Shown piece after piece: positions 1-8,741 of a stretch of DNA of 64,000 bases. Origin of the DNA: Streptomyces rubiginosohelvolus (GTDB lineage: Bacteria; Actinomycetota; Actinomycetes; Streptomycetales; Streptomycetaceae). The position numbers were made by a program, and so were the translations under genes. Every line of letters starts with the position of its first letter. Position 1 is the first letter of the stretch. The stretch covers positions 744,001 to 808,000 of the forward strand of contig NZ_BMTW01000001.1 of NCBI RefSeq assembly GCF_014649875.1, read 5' to 3'. Under the pieces are notes generated by a model. That model did no database searches. It was given only the letters and a program-made list of their open reading frames with translations, and had not been told where the DNA came from.

Positions 1-664
1 CGAGGACGAACCCCTGCGGCGCCCGCTCCGGGAACGGCCCGTCCGTCTCGCGCTCCCGCCACACCCGGGACACGACCTCCAGGCCCGCGTCCCGCAGCAG
101 TTCGCCGATCCTCTCCGGCTGTCGCCGGTGGAAGACGAGCGAGACGTCCAGCCCCCACGCCTCCGTCAGCCGCAGCGGCTCGTCGCCGACCTGGAAGCCC
201 AGCTGTACGTAGCCTCCCGGGGCCAGCACGCGATGGAACTCCGCGAAGGCGCGCGGCAGTTCCCCGTCCGGGACGTGGATCGTCGAGTACCAGGCGAGCA
301 GCCCGCCCAGCGACGCGTCCGGCAGGTCGAGGGCGAGCATGGAGCCCTCCTCGAACCGCAGCCCGGGGTGCTCCTGCCGCGCCACCGCGACCATCTGCGG
401 GGAGAGGTCGATCCCGAACACGTCCAGGCCCCGGCCGAGTCCGTGCAGGTGCTCGGTCACCCGGCCCGTTCCGCAGCCGACATCGGCCACGGGGAGGCCG
501 CCGCCCCCCGTCGCCACCAGTTCCGCGAACGTACTCAGCAGCGCACGCTCCAAGGGCTTGGCAGCCAGCTCGCCGCGGACGAAATCGACGTAGGCGGGGG
601 CCATGGCGTCGTACGAGGTCCGGGTGGCGTCCAGGAAGCCGGGCGACAGGTCAGGGGTGGTCAT
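1..664 (-). CDS. class I SAM-dependent methyltransferase (partial, C-terminus off the left edge)
   Basis: The reading frame opens at an ATG at 664 (MTTPDLSPGF) and runs off the left edge after about 221 codons without a stop. The glycine-rich SAM-binding motif VADVGCGTGRV lies near residue 60, followed by FGIDLSP with the acidic residue expected to contact the SAM ribose. This is the Methyltransf_11/25 type fold, which transfers methyl from SAM in the cytoplasm to a small molecule. The substrate cannot be predicted. It is transcribed toward the window edge and separated by 66 bases from the next minus-strand gene. The C-terminal end is not visible, so length cannot be compared with the family. 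Confidence 0.85.
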   Translation of the reverse strand, partial: MTTPDLSPGFLDATRTSYDAMAPAYVDFVRGELAAKPLERALLSTFAELVATGGGGLPVADVGCGTGRVTEHLHGLGRGLDVFGIDLSPQMVAVARQEHPGLRFEEGSMLALDLPDASLGGLLAWYSTIHVPDGELPRAFAEFHRVLAPGGYVQLGFQVGDEPLRLTEAWGLDVSLVFHRRQPERIGELLRDAGLEVVSRVWRERETDGPFPERAPQGFVL

Positions 665-730
665 GGCGGATCAGCCTAGGGCCAGTTCGACGACAGGGCC
701 CAGGGGCTCGTCAGGCCTCCTGTTCCGGCG

Positions 731-1387
731 TCAGGCGGCGCTCCGGTCCCGGCCGGCCAGGAGCTGCGTCTCCCAGGCGAAGGCCACGCCCGAGGCGCCG
801 CCGTGCTGGGCCTGCACCCCGATGGCCCCCGTGATCGTCTCCTCGCGGGCCCAGTCGCGCTGCCACTCGGCCATCACGGCCAGCCACGTGATCGGCACGA
901 CGCCCGCCTGGACCATGCGCCGCACCGCCATGTCGTGGGCCTCGGCCGACACGCCCCCGGACGCGTCGGTGACGGCGTAGACCTCGAACCCCTCGCCCAC
1001 CGCCTGGATGGCCGGCATCGCGAGGCATATCTCCGTCCAGAGCCCGGCGAGGATCAGCTTCTTGCGGCCGGTCGCCTTGACGGCGTCGACGACGCGCTCG
1101 TCCTGCCAGGTGTTGATGAGCGTCCGGTCGATCGGCTTCTGCTCGGGGAACACGTCCTGGACGCCCTGGATCAGCAGGCCGCCGCGCTCCTCCAGCACCG
1201 TCGTCAGAATGGTCGGGACGCCGTACGCCTTGGCGGCCTTGGCGAGCCCGACGACGTTGTTCACGACCATCGTCGGCTCATGGCTGTTCAGGTTGGCGAA
1301 CTGGAACGGCTGATGGTCGATCAGCACCACGACGCTCTCCTCGGGCGTCAGCAGCGCGTCGAGTCCGGCCTTGTTCTGGGCGCTCAT
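731..1387 (-). CDS. isochorismatase-family cysteine hydrolase (YcaC-like)
   Basis: The 218-aa protein has the isochorismatase-like fold: LIDHQ with Asp24, Lys84 in PEQKPID, and the nucleophile Cys121 in TEICLAMP, spaced as in the YcaC-type Asp-Lys-Cys triad. Such cytosolic enzymes hydrolyse small amides or related compounds; the substrate here is unknown. A GTG in frame at 1402 would give a longer form, but the ATG at 1387 has GGAGGGG just upstream and gives MSAQNKAGLDAL, typical of this family. It is divergent from a MarR regulator at 1534, and the intergenic region carries two related palindromes, so MarR control is likely. Confidence 0.9.
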   Translation of the reverse strand: MSAQNKAGLDALLTPEESVVVLIDHQPFQFANLNSHEPTMVVNNVVGLAKAAKAYGVPTILTTVLEERGGLLIQGVQDVFPEQKPIDRTLINTWQDERVVDAVKATGRKKLILAGLWTEICLAMPAIQAVGEGFEVYAVTDASGGVSAEAHDMAVRRMVQAGVVPITWLAVMAEWQRDWAREETITGAIGVQAQHGGASGVAFAWETQLLAGRDRSAA

Positions 1388-1407
1388 GGGGTTCCCCTCC
1401 ACCAGTT

Positions 1408-1456
1408 GGTTGACGTGTCACCCACCCTAGGCATGGGTGGTTGATGCGTCAACCAC
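1408..1456. promoter_or_regulatory. twin palindromic operators for the divergent MarR regulator
   Basis: Two related dyads lie between the divergent genes: GGTTGACGTGTCACC at 1408-1422 and GTGGTTGA-TGCG-TCAACCAC at 1437-1456 (8-bp perfect arms). Both share TTGA-N4-TCA, and their TTGA boxes begin at 1410 and 1441, 31 bp apart, about three helical turns. This fits two MarR dimers on one face of the DNA. The role is inferred from position and symmetry. Confidence 0.65.
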
Positions 1457-1533
1457 AGCCTTGCGCGGAAGACTTGCCGCTAACGCCGGGCCTCCGATGG
1501 AGACGCCCGGGACGGCCTCGCTACGCTCCTCGC

Positions 1534-1998
1534 ATGAACGCGACGCCTCGCTGGCTGAACCCGGAGCAGCAGGCCGCCTGGGACGGCTTCATCCGCATGC
1601 AGGAGAAGCTCATCGGACGGCTCTCACGCCGGGTCCAGGCAGACTCCCGTATGTCCCCCGCCGACTACATCGTGCTGGCCAAACTCACCGAGGCCGGCGG
1701 GCGCATGCGCTTCATGGACCTCACCAAGCTGGTGGAGTGGGAGAAGAGCCGCATGTCCCACCAGGTGGCACGCATGGCCAAGCGCGGTCTCGTCTCCAAG
1801 GAGGAGTGCCCCGACGACGGACGCGGCGCGTTCATCGTCGCCACCCCGGCCGGCCGCGAGGCGATCGAGGAGGCCGCACCCGTGCACGTCGAGCATGTCC
1901 GGCGGCTGTTCATCGACGCGCTCACCCAGGAGGAGCTGGACAGCCTCGCCCGGATCTCGAACCGCGTCCTCGCCCACCTGGAGAAGCAGCCCGACTGA
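1534..1998 (+). CDS. MarR-family transcriptional regulator
   Basis: The 154-aa protein has the MarR winged-helix layout: an N-terminal helix, then MSPADYIVLAKLTE, a recognition region around WEKSRMSHQVARMAKRGLV (residues about 70-90) and a wing containing the D-D-G-R motif. The ATG at 1534 is preferred over upstream in-frame starts because those place the palindromic operators inside the coding region and give no MarR-like sequence. It is divergent from the YcaC-like hydrolase and is probably its ligand-responsive repressor and an autoregulator. The ligand is not evident. Confidence 0.88.
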   Translation: MNATPRWLNPEQQAAWDGFIRMQEKLIGRLSRRVQADSRMSPADYIVLAKLTEAGGRMRFMDLTKLVEWEKSRMSHQVARMAKRGLVSKEECPDDGRGAFIVATPAGREAIEEAAPVHVEHVRRLFIDALTQEELDSLARISNRVLAHLEKQPD

Positions 1999-2010
1999 CA
2001 GAGCTCCGGC

Positions 2011-2610
2011 TCACGGCACCAGCGGCGGCGTCACGTTCCCGGCCCACCGCCGCTCGCCGTCCTCCCACTCCTCGGTCGGACCGAGACCCGCCGCCACCGC
2101 CACCGCGGCGGACGCGGCGTGGTCGGGGTGGATGTGGGCGACGAGTTCCCGGACGCCCCCGGCCGAGGCCAGGTGCGCGGCGAGCCCTTTCGCGGCCTCG
2201 CTCGCGTAACCCCGGCCCTGCCAGGGGGTTCCGACGACCCAGGCGATCTCCGCGCACGCTCCCCGCACGGTCGCCTGGACGTATCCGACGAGTTCTCCGG
2301 CCGCTCTCCGAGCCGTTTCGCCCGGCGCTTCCCCGCCCGCTTGCCCGACCGTTCCCCCGGCCGCCCGGACCCGGAGCACCCAGTTCCACCACCGCTCCCC
2401 CGGGTCCGGCGACCCGGCGCACTGGCGCTCGTACCGGGCCCGCAGCGCGGCCGGGGCCGGCGGCTCGCCCCCGGTGAACACGTACAGCGCCGGGTCCGCG
2501 AGGACGGCCGCCATCTCCTCGGCGTACGACGGTTCGAGGGGGAGCGCGTCGAGGCGGGCGGTGGTGAAGGGCGGCGGGGTGATGGGCAAGGGGGGCACGA
2601 TCGTCGGCAC
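2011..2610 (-). CDS. GNAT-family N-acetyltransferase (RimJ/RimL-like)
   Basis: About 199 aa. It begins with the TTARLDALPL strand typical of RimJ/RimL-type GNATs, has the acetyl-CoA pyrophosphate loop in TPWQGRGYASEA (Q/R-x-x-G-x-G/A pattern), and ends with the HPDHAASAAVAVAAGL helix typical of the fold. It probably transfers acetyl from acetyl-CoA to an amine on a protein N-terminus or small molecule. The start is uncertain: GTG at 2610 is chosen, but an in-frame GTG at 2634 is also possible. It is convergent with the MarR gene, with only 12 bases between stops, and may be read together with the upstream ABC genes across a repeat-containing gap. Confidence 0.82.
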   Translation of the reverse strand: MPTIVPPLPITPPPFTTARLDALPLEPSYAEEMAAVLADPALYVFTGGEPPAPAALRARYERQCAGSPDPGERWWNWVLRVRAAGGTVGQAGGEAPGETARRAAGELVGYVQATVRGACAEIAWVVGTPWQGRGYASEAAKGLAAHLASAGGVRELVAHIHPDHAASAAVAVAAGLGPTEEWEDGERRWAGNVTPPLVP

Positions 2611-2645
2611 GAGGCCCGACCCTACGCGGCCCACGCCCGCCCCGA

Positions 2646-2706
2646 CCGCCCTTTTCCGACCTCACCGGCACCACCGCCCCGGCCGCCCTTTTCCGCACCT
2701 CACCGG
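2646..2706. repeat. imperfect direct repeat of about 24 bp
   Basis: CCGCCCTTTTCCG followed by ACCTCACCGG (2646-2668) recurs as CCGCCCTTTTCCG plus CACCTCACCGG (2683-2706), 37 bp apart, in the gap between the ABC permease stop and the acetyltransferase start. The copies differ by one inserted base. No function is evident. Confidence 0.7.
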
Positions 2707-2733
2707 CCCGGGCACCGCGAGCGGCTCAGCCCC

Positions 2734-3600
2734 TCACCGGCTCAGGCCCTGGAAGCGGCGGACCGCCAGCGGCAGGAACACCAACGTGATCACCAGCGGC
2801 CACACCACCGCCATCAGCAGCGCGTGCTCCTCGACCCAGGTCCCGTCGCCCGCCACCGGGTTGCCGAACAGTTCGCGCGTCGCCGTCGCGGTCGAGGAGA
2901 TCGGGTTCCAGGCCGCGACGAAGCCGAGCCAGTCCGGCATCAGGGACGGCGAGACGAAGGTGCTGGAGATCATGGTGAGGGGGAAGGCGACCGCGTACAG
3001 CCCGCCCGCCGCCTCCGGGGTGGGGACCAGCATGCCGAGCCAGACGCCGACCCAGATCAGGCTGAACCGCAGCAGCAGGAGCAGCCCGAACGCCCCGAGC
3101 GCGCCCAGCACACCGCCGTCCGCGCGCCAGCCGATCAGCAGGGCCGTGACGGCCAGGATGGTCAGTTCGGCGGCGGCCACCACCAGGTCGGCCGCCCCGC
3201 GTCCGGAGGCGAAGGCGGACGGGGCCATCGGCATGGACCGGAAGCGGTCGACAACCCCCTTCGAGGCGTCGGTGACGACGGCCACGGCGGTGCTCATGAA
3301 GCCCATGGCCATGGTCATGGCGAACATGCCGGGCATCAGGAACTCCCGGTAGCCCCCGCCCCCGGGCACCAGCATGGCGCTGCCGAAGACATAGCCGTAC
3401 AACAGGAGCGAGAGGATCGGGAAGCCGAGCTGCCAGACGATCGCGACGGGCTGGCGCTGGTAGTGGGTGAGGGTGCGGCGGGTGATGTTCCAGCAGTCGG
3501 AGACCGCCCAGTAGGCGAGGCTGTGGCCGCGGTCGGGCCCGGGGCCGTCTCCGGGGCGGCGTGCGCCGGTCGTCGCGGGATCGCGTTCGCGTGTGGTCAT
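2734..3600 (-). CDS. ABC-2 type transporter permease (DrrB-like)
   Basis: The 288-aa membrane protein has six predicted hydrophobic segments and the ABC-2 pattern, including the [17 protein letters not shown] segment after the first extracytoplasmic loop and the [18 protein letters not shown] segment near residue 230, as in DrrB-type drug exporters. It would form the membrane channel of a two-subunit exporter with the ATPase at 3597-4625. Its ATG overlaps the ATPase stop by four bases (ATGA), so translation is probably coupled. The exported compound is unknown; antibiotic or lipid export is usual for the family. Confidence 0.9.
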   Translation of the reverse strand: MTTRERDPATTGARRPGDGPGPDRGHSLAYWAVSDCWNITRRTLTHYQRQPVAIVWQLGFPILSLLLYGYVFGSAMLVPGGGGYREFLMPGMFAMTMAMGFMSTAVAVVTDASKGVVDRFRSMPMAPSAFASGRGAADLVVAAAELTILAVTALLIGWRADGGVLGALGAFGLLLLLRFSLIWVGVWLGMLVPTPEAAGGLYAVAFPLTMISSTFVSPSLMPDWLGFVAAWNPISSTATATRELFGNPVAGDGTWVEEHALLMAVVWPLVITLVFLPLAVRRFQGLSR

Positions 3601-4625
3601 GCCGCCACCTCCGGGGCGTCGTGGTTCTCGGTGCCGTGGCCCGTCAGCCGCAGGAACACGTCGTCCAGGCTCGGCCGGCGCAGCCCGATGTCCTCCACCG
3701 CGATGCCGTCGTCCTGGAGGCTCCGGGCCACCTCGGTGAGCGCGGCCACCCGGTCGGCGACCTGGGCGTGGACCCGGCGGGCGGGGGTGTCGGTGACGAC
3801 GAGCCCGCCCCCGGCCACCCGGTCGACGGTCTTCACGACCGCGTCCAGGTCCCCCGGGTCGGCGGCGACGACCTCGATCCGGTCGCCGCCGACCCGGTTC
3901 TTCAGCGCGTCCGGGGTGTCGTCGGCGATGGCCCGCCCCCGGTCGATGACGGTGATGTGCGAGGCGAGCCGGTCCGCCTCTTCGAGGTACTGCGTGGTCA
4001 GCAGCACCGTCGTACCGCCCGCCACCAGCGCCCGGACCGCCTCCCAGACCTCGCCCCGGCCGCGCGGGTCGAGCCCGGTCGTCGGCTCGTCCAGGAAGAG
4101 CACGTCGGGCTGGAGGATCATCGAGGAGGCGAGGTCGAGCCGGCGCCGCATGCCGCCGCTGTACTCCGTGGCGGCCCTGTCGGCCGCCTCGGTCAGGTCG
4201 AACCGGTCCAGCAGCTCCCCGGCGCGCTGCCGGGCCCGGCGGTTGCCGAGGTGGAAGAGGCGCCCGAACATCTCCAGGTTCTGCCGCCCGGTGAGACCTT
4301 CGTCGACGGCCGCGTACTGGCCGGTGAGCCCGATCCGGCTCCGTACGCGGCGGGGTTCGCGGGCCACGTCGAGCCCGGCGACCTCGGCCCGGCCCGCCTC
4401 GTACCGCAGGAGGGTGGCGAGGACCCGCACGGCGGTGGTCTTGCCGGCCCCGTTCGGGCCGAGCAGGCCGTGGACGGTGCCGGGGCGGACGGCGAGGTCG
4501 AACCCGTCGAGCGCCCGCTTGCCGCCGTCGCCGCCCTGCTTCCCCTTCTGCCCCTTCTCCTTGTATCGCTTCACGACGCCCTCGGCGAGCACCGCGTATC
4601 CGGATGCGGACACGGATACGGACAT
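3597..4625 (-). CDS. ABC transporter ATP-binding protein (DrrA-like)
   Basis: 342 aa. Walker [10 protein letters not shown] is at residues 56-64, the ABC signature [10 protein letters not shown] at 155-164, and Walker [13 protein letters not shown] at about 175-186. The C-terminal extension with [14 protein letters not shown] is characteristic of the DrrA subgroup. It powers export through the coupled ABC-2 permease downstream. The ATG at 4625 is preferred to an in-frame upstream start at 4694, which would run through the operator region. A Lys/Gly-rich insertion (residues 22-36) sits just before the Walker A strand. The divergent TetR gene at 4753 is the likely regulator. Confidence 0.93.
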   Translation of the reverse strand: MSVSVSASGYAVLAEGVVKRYKEKGQKGKQGGDGGKRALDGFDLAVRPGTVHGLLGPNGAGKTTAVRVLATLLRYEAGRAEVAGLDVAREPRRVRSRIGLTGQYAAVDEGLTGRQNLEMFGRLFHLGNRRARQRAGELLDRFDLTEAADRAATEYSGGMRRRLDLASSMILQPDVLFLDEPTTGLDPRGRGEVWEAVRALVAGGTTVLLTTQYLEEADRLASHITVIDRGRAIADDTPDALKNRVGGDRIEVVAADPGDLDAVVKTVDRVAGGGLVVTDTPARRVHAQVADRVAALTEVARSLQDDGIAVEDIGLRRPSLDDVFLRLTGHGTENHDAPEVAA

Positions 4626-4686
4626 GACACACCCCCTGATTCCGCTGGATTCCGGGCAGATCGGCCGTCGATCGGCCGCCCGAACT

Positions 4687-4722
4687 GGGTACACCGTACC
4701 CGATTATGAGTACGGTGTACCC
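4687..4722. promoter_or_regulatory. TetR operator: perfect 13-bp inverted repeat
   Basis: GGGTACACCGTAC (4687-4699) and its exact reverse complement GTACGGTGTACCC (4710-4722) flank a 10-bp AT-richer spacer. Each arm is itself nearly palindromic (GGGTAC-ACC-GTACCC; GAGTAC-GGT-GTACCC), suggesting two dimer sites. It lies 30 bases from the TetR start and 61 bases from the ABC ATPase start. Assignment to the adjacent TetR is inferred from position. Confidence 0.8.
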
Positions 4723-4752
4723 ACTTTCTTCTCGGCCCATTACGCTGAGGCC

Positions 4753-5565
4753 ATGACGAACGACGGAACGACAGCCGGGGCAGCGTCGAAGACGGACGGG
4801 CCGGCCACCGGGAGCGGCGACATCGCGCGCAGCCTGGAGCTTCTGTGGGGCACCGGCGAGCGCCCCAGCCGCGGCCCGAAACCGGGGCTGACCCTGGACC
4901 GGATCGTCACCGCCGCCGTCGCCGTCGCGGACGCGGAGGGGCTGGCCGCCGTCTCCATGCGCCGCCTCTCCACCGAGCTGGGCACGGGCACGATGTCGCT
5001 CTACCGGTACGTCCCCGGCAAATCCGAGCTGCTGGACCTGATGTTCGACCGCGTGCTCGGCGAACCGTTCGCCGACCACCCCGGCGAGCCCCCCGCCGAC
5101 TGGCGCGAGGCGGTCGACCGGATGGCCCGGGGGCACCTGGACACGCTGCGCCGCCACCCCTGGCTGCTGAAGATCAACCAGGCCCGTACGGTGCTCGGCC
5201 CCAGCGCCCTGCGCGGACTGGAGCTCGCGCTCACCGGTCTGCGGGGCATGGGGCTGCGGGACCCCGAGCTGATCGGCGTGATCATCGCGGTGAACAGCTT
5301 CGTGGAGGGCCTCGCCCGCACCCAGGCCGACGAGGCGGAGGCGGTGGCGCAGACCGGGCTGAGCGACGAGGCGTTCTGGGACAACCAGCGGCCCTACCTG
5401 GAGCGGGCCATGCTCAGCGGCGCGTACCCGATGATGGCGGGCATGGCGGAGGACACCTTCAGCTCCGACTTCGACCGGTTCGAGTTCGGGCTGCAACGGC
5501 TGATCGCCGGTTTCGACGTGCTGGTCCGGGAGCGGGCGGCGGAACGGGCCGCGTCCCGCACATGA
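4753..5565 (+). CDS. TetR-family regulator of the DrrAB-like exporter
   Basis: 270 aa. After a 40-residue polar N-terminal tail, the HTH covers roughly residues 50-95: [20 protein letters not shown] then [19 protein letters not shown]. The C-terminal half, with RHPWLLKI and the [14 protein letters not shown] helix, resembles the ligand-binding domain of the TetR/TetR_C_1 group that controls drug exporters. The ATG at 4753 sits just after the 13-bp inverted repeat. It is divergent from the ABC ATPase, giving the classic repressor-exporter arrangement, and it probably also represses itself. Confidence 0.9.
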   Translation: MTNDGTTAGAASKTDGPATGSGDIARSLELLWGTGERPSRGPKPGLTLDRIVTAAVAVADAEGLAAVSMRRLSTELGTGTMSLYRYVPGKSELLDLMFDRVLGEPFADHPGEPPADWREAVDRMARGHLDTLRRHPWLLKINQARTVLGPSALRGLELALTGLRGMGLRDPELIGVIIAVNSFVEGLARTQADEAEAVAQTGLSDEAFWDNQRPYLERAMLSGAYPMMAGMAEDTFSSDFDRFEFGLQRLIAGFDVLVRERAAERAASRT

Positions 5566-5596
5566 CAGGGCGGCAGGACCGTGCCCCAATGGATGT

Positions 5597-5998
5597 ATGG
5601 ACGCCAGCCGGGAGCTCGCTCCTTTCGTCAAGCAGTACGCCGTCCTGCTGAGCAGCCACCGGCAGGACGGGACCTCCGTCGGTACCCCGGTCAACATCGC
5701 CGTCGAGGGCGATCACGCGTTCATCCGCACGTTCTCCTCCGCCTGGAAGGTCGAGCGGATGCGTAACCACCCGCGGGTGGAGCTCGCCCCCTGCACGGTG
5801 CGGGGTGTCCCGACCGGGCCGCAGATCAGGGCGCACGCGCGGCTGCTGCGGCCGGGCACGAAGGAGAACACGCACGCGGCGCGGATGCTGTCGCGCAAGT
5901 ATCCGGTGGTGCAGGGCGTGCTGGTCCCGCTCGCGCACCGGCTGAAGCGGGACCGGACGCTGCACTACGAGGTGTGGCCGGTGACGGACGAGGACTGA
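5597..5998 (+). CDS. PPOX-class F420-dependent oxidoreductase
   Basis: 133 aa, the usual length for small split-beta-barrel flavin/F420 proteins. The sequence pattern [20 protein letters not shown] followed by [22 protein letters not shown] is characteristic of the F420-binding PPOX group found in actinobacteria, where the Lys and Arg contact the cofactor phosphate. It probably reduces or oxidises a small substrate in the cytoplasm with F420. It starts 31 bases after the TetR gene on the same strand and may be cotranscribed. The physiological substrate is unknown. Confidence 0.85.
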   Translation: MDASRELAPFVKQYAVLLSSHRQDGTSVGTPVNIAVEGDHAFIRTFSSAWKVERMRNHPRVELAPCTVRGVPTGPQIRAHARLLRPGTKENTHAARMLSRKYPVVQGVLVPLAHRLKRDRTLHYEVWPVTDED

Positions 5999-6020
5999 GG
6001 GGAACCAGCGCCCCCGGCCC

Positions 6021-7049
6021 CTACCCCTCCCCCTGCCCCCGCTTCCGCCGGAGCGCGAACCACAGGACGCCCACCCCGACGACGATCGCCGCACCGAGCC
6101 CGGCACCGCCCTTGCCGTCGCCCTCCTCGCCACCGCTCTGGTCACCGGCTTCGCCGCCGGCGCTCCCCGAGGGCTTCCCCTGCTCCTGACCGCTCCCGGA
6201 CCCGCCGCCCTCCACCTCCACCCGGACGACGTCACTCTGCGCCCCCTCCGAGCCGAACATCAGGGCCGAGCCGTCCGCCGTGTACGTCACGGACTCGGCC
6301 TGCCGCTGGAACGGGGCGGCGACGGACCGGTCCTCGCCGAGGCGGCCGTTCTCGAAGGCGTACGCGCGGGCGCTGAAGTACGAGCGCAGCACCAGACGCT
6401 TCCCGTCGGGAGAGAAGGCCCCGTCCGTGACCCACGGCACCTCGCCGACCCGCCGGAAGGTGTTCACGGACCCGGCGGTCAGCTTCGCGGGCCCTTCGTA
6501 GAGGCCGCCGCCGTCCTCGTTCTTGGAGGCGATGTAGACGCGGCCGGTCTTCGGGTGGACCATCAGCGCCTCGGCGTTGCGGGCCCCGTCGGCGTACTTC
6601 ACGTCGTACTGGACGGCGTCGACGGTGGCGTCGCGCAGCTGCTTCGGCTCGGGGAACCGGTAGATCCAGACATGGCTCCAGGTGCCGTCGAGGTTGTCCC
6701 CGATGTCGCCGACGTAGAGGTCTCCGTCGGGCCCGACGGAGATGCCTTCGACGTCCCTCGGCTCCCCCACCCCCCGCATGGTGATGGTCGCGAGGGTCTT
6801 CCCGGTGCGGGAGTCGACGGCGAAGACGTAGGGGCCGTCGTCGCTGTCGTTGTGCGTCCAGTAGACGCCGGGGTGGGCGCGGCTGGCGGCGAGGCCGCTG
6901 GACTCGGTGATCCGGGGGTCCTCGATCGTGAAGTCACGGTCGGGCCGCCCGTCGTCGGCCACGGCCGGGCCGGCCCCGGCGAACAGCAGAACAGCGGCGG
7001 CGAGGGCGGCAGCACGGGTGCCCGCCGGCCCGGTCGGATACAGGCGCAT
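6021..7049 (-). CDS. secreted, membrane-anchored beta-propeller-like protein
   Basis: 342 aa with a Sec signal peptide (Arg near the N-terminus, hydrophobic AALAAAVLLFAGAGPAVA, cleavage likely after AVA-DD), a body of repeated blades containing GISVGPDGDLYVGDIGDN and AFSPDGKRLVLRS, a Gly/Ser/Gln-rich linker (about residues 285-315), then one transmembrane helix and an Arg/Lys-rich tail. This suggests a cell-surface WD40/NHL-like domain tethered by its C-terminus. The ATG at 7049 gives a compact signal peptide; one at 7064 is five codons longer. No catalytic motif was recognised. It is divergent from the SGNH hydrolase with a 58-base gap. Confidence 0.75.
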   Translation of the reverse strand: MRLYPTGPAGTRAAALAAAVLLFAGAGPAVADDGRPDRDFTIEDPRITESSGLAASRAHPGVYWTHNDSDDGPYVFAVDSRTGKTLATITMRGVGEPRDVEGISVGPDGDLYVGDIGDNLDGTWSHVWIYRFPEPKQLRDATVDAVQYDVKYADGARNAEALMVHPKTGRVYIASKNEDGGGLYEGPAKLTAGSVNTFRRVGEVPWVTDGAFSPDGKRLVLRSYFSARAYAFENGRLGEDRSVAAPFQRQAESVTYTADGSALMFGSEGAQSDVVRVEVEGGGSGSGQEQGKPSGSAGGEAGDQSGGEEGDGKGGAGLGAAIVVGVGVLWFALRRKRGQGEG

Positions 7050-7107
7050 GGCCCAAGTGTCCATCGTCACGTCGCAGGCCGGAGCCGTGATCGGCCATGA
7101 TGACGCC

Positions 7108-7836
7108 ATGCGTTTCCTCTTCGTCGGCGATTCCATGACCATCGGGCACGCCGGCGACTTCACCTGGCGCTACCGGATGTGGCAGCACCTGGAGGCGTTC
7201 CCCGGCCTCCCGTACGAGATCGTCGGCCCGCGCTCGACGCTGTACGACGGAGCGGCGGGCGCCCCGCTCTCCCACGCGTACGCCGACCCGTCCTTCCCGC
7301 CCGCCGCCCGCCGCCATCTGTCCGGCTGGGGCGAGGGCTGGCTGCACATGGCCCCGGTGATCGCGGACGCGGTGCGCGGGACGGAGGCGGACGTCCTGCT
7401 GGTCTCGCTGGGCCTGATAGACCTCGGCTTCTACACGGACGCCGAGCAGACGGCGGCGAACGCCCGCGCGTTCGTCGCGGCGGCCCGCACGGCGAACCCG
7501 CGTCTGCGCATGGTCCTGCTCCCGGTGATACCGAACATCCGGGCCGAGACGGACGCCCCGTTCGCCGCCTCCTGCGCCCGCTTCAACGAACTCCTGGCCA
7601 AGGCGGTGGCGGACCTGGACACCCCGTCCTCCCCCCTCCTGCTGGCCTCGCGCCCGCCGGGCTACGACATCCACACGGACACGTACGACGGCACGCATCC
7701 CGGCCCGAGCGGCGAACACCTCCTGGCAGCGGCGTTCGCCGACGCGATGCACCAGGCGTGGGGCCTGGGCGGCCCGTACGCGGCCGGGCCCACGGCACGG
7801 GTACCGGCGCAGGCGCAGGTCTCGGCCCCGGTCTGA
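7108..7836 (+). CDS. SGNH/GDSL-type hydrolase
   Basis: 242 aa. The block I motif FVGDSMTIG gives nucleophile Ser9, and block V YDGTHPG gives Asp194 and His197, completing the SGNH triad. The Gly and Asn of blocks II and III are less obvious. No signal peptide is visible, so it is probably cytoplasmic, acting on esters of lipids or carbohydrates. The ATG at 7108 places the GDS motif within ten residues of the N-terminus, usual for the family. A Pro/Ala/Gln-rich tail follows the catalytic domain. Confidence 0.88.
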   Translation: MRFLFVGDSMTIGHAGDFTWRYRMWQHLEAFPGLPYEIVGPRSTLYDGAAGAPLSHAYADPSFPPAARRHLSGWGEGWLHMAPVIADAVRGTEADVLLVSLGLIDLGFYTDAEQTAANARAFVAAARTANPRLRMVLLPVIPNIRAETDAPFAASCARFNELLAKAVADLDTPSSPLLLASRPPGYDIHTDTYDGTHPGPSGEHLLAAAFADAMHQAWGLGGPYAAGPTARVPAQAQVSAPV

Positions 7837-7903
7837 CCCCCGGCCGTCAGGAGTCCGGCTCGGTACAGGCCACCGCAGTCGGTACACCTCGGCCCGGTGG
7901 TCC

Positions 7904-8545
7904 TCATCCGCCCCGCTGCGACCCCAGCATCGTCAGGGCCAGCTGGGTCAGTTCGCCCGAGACCTCGCCGGGGCGGGCCCGGCGGCAGCGGCGGGCGTGG
8001 TGGGCCATCAGTTCGTGGACCGTGCCGACCATCACCATCACGTCGACCCGGTGGTCCCGGTCCTCCGCCTCGCCCCGGTCCACCGCCCGCTCGGCCTCGC
8101 CGGTGAGGAACTCCGTCCACAGCGCCCGCCAGAGCTTGCAGTGCTCGTCCACCACGGCGCTCACGCCGAGCACTTCGACGAACGTCACGCGGGCCTCGCG
8201 CGGATCGCTGGTGACGGCCTCCACGTACGCGTCGAAGAGCAGCCGGACCCGCTCCTCGATCGAGCACTCCTCGATGCCCTCGGTCAGCAGGGCGCGCTCC
8301 GCCGCCCGCAGCCCGGTCGTCGTGACCCGGTTGTGGAGGGCGATGAGCAGCCCCTCGCGTGACCCGTACTCCTGACGCAGCACCTCGACCGGCACACCGG
8401 CCGCCTCGCACACGTCGTGCTCGGCCGTCGCCCGGTATCCGTTGACGCCGTACAGCTCCCTGGCCGCTTCCAGGAGTTGTTCCCGCGCCTGTGTGCGCGC
8501 GGCGTCCCCGGGCCCGGTCCGCTGAACCGTCCAGCTGTCCGCCAC
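7904..8545 (-). CDS. TetR-family transcriptional regulator
   Basis: 213 aa. The HTH is REQLLEAARELYGVNGYRAT then EHDVCEAAGVPVEVLRQEY, residues about 18-60. The GTG at 8545 is chosen because AAGGAGG lies just upstream; a longer frame to 8650 lacks this. The C-terminal domain, with a long acidic helix and VMVGTVHELMAHHARRC, is of no specific recognised subgroup. It is divergent from a membrane protein at 8837, and the intergenic region carries two kinds of perfect palindrome, so it probably controls itself and that gene. Confidence 0.88.
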   Translation of the reverse strand: MADSWTVQRTGPGDAARTQAREQLLEAARELYGVNGYRATAEHDVCEAAGVPVEVLRQEYGSREGLLIALHNRVTTTGLRAAERALLTEGIEECSIEERVRLLFDAYVEAVTSDPREARVTFVEVLGVSAVVDEHCKLWRALWTEFLTGEAERAVDRGEAEDRDHRVDVMVMVGTVHELMAHHARRCRRARPGEVSGELTQLALTMLGSQRGG

Positions 8546-8649
8546 CGGTCCTCCTTGAGCGCAAGGTGCGGGAGAGGGGCCTGCGCGCCTCTGCACGAAC
8601 CGCCGCCCCATTGTGCTCGCCCCACCGCCGTCCGGACGGCCGCGCCACA

Positions 8650-8676
8650 CCCGTACGGGGTAATACCCGTACGGGG
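8650..8676. promoter_or_regulatory. duplicated palindrome CCCGTACGGG
   Basis: The perfect 10-bp palindrome CCCGTACGGG occurs at 8650-8659 and again at 8666-8675, 16 bp apart, separated by an AT-rich GTAATA step. It lies about 105 bases upstream of the TetR GTG start. It is a likely operator for this or another dimeric regulator; the assignment is inferred from position. Confidence 0.65.
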
Positions 8677-8741
8677 AAACGCTTCTTCTTTACGCGCCCC
8701 GAGCGGACGCCGGGCGCACTCCGGGCAACACCCACCCTGTG

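Noticed and set aside
2119..5565. A 1148-codon plus-strand frame that would cross the ABC exporter genes
   Set aside because: Only its end (from 4753) has a TetR sequence. The rest is antisense to the ABC ATPase and permease, has shadow-frame composition and runs through the operator; the minus-strand genes carry full Walker and ABC-2 motifs.
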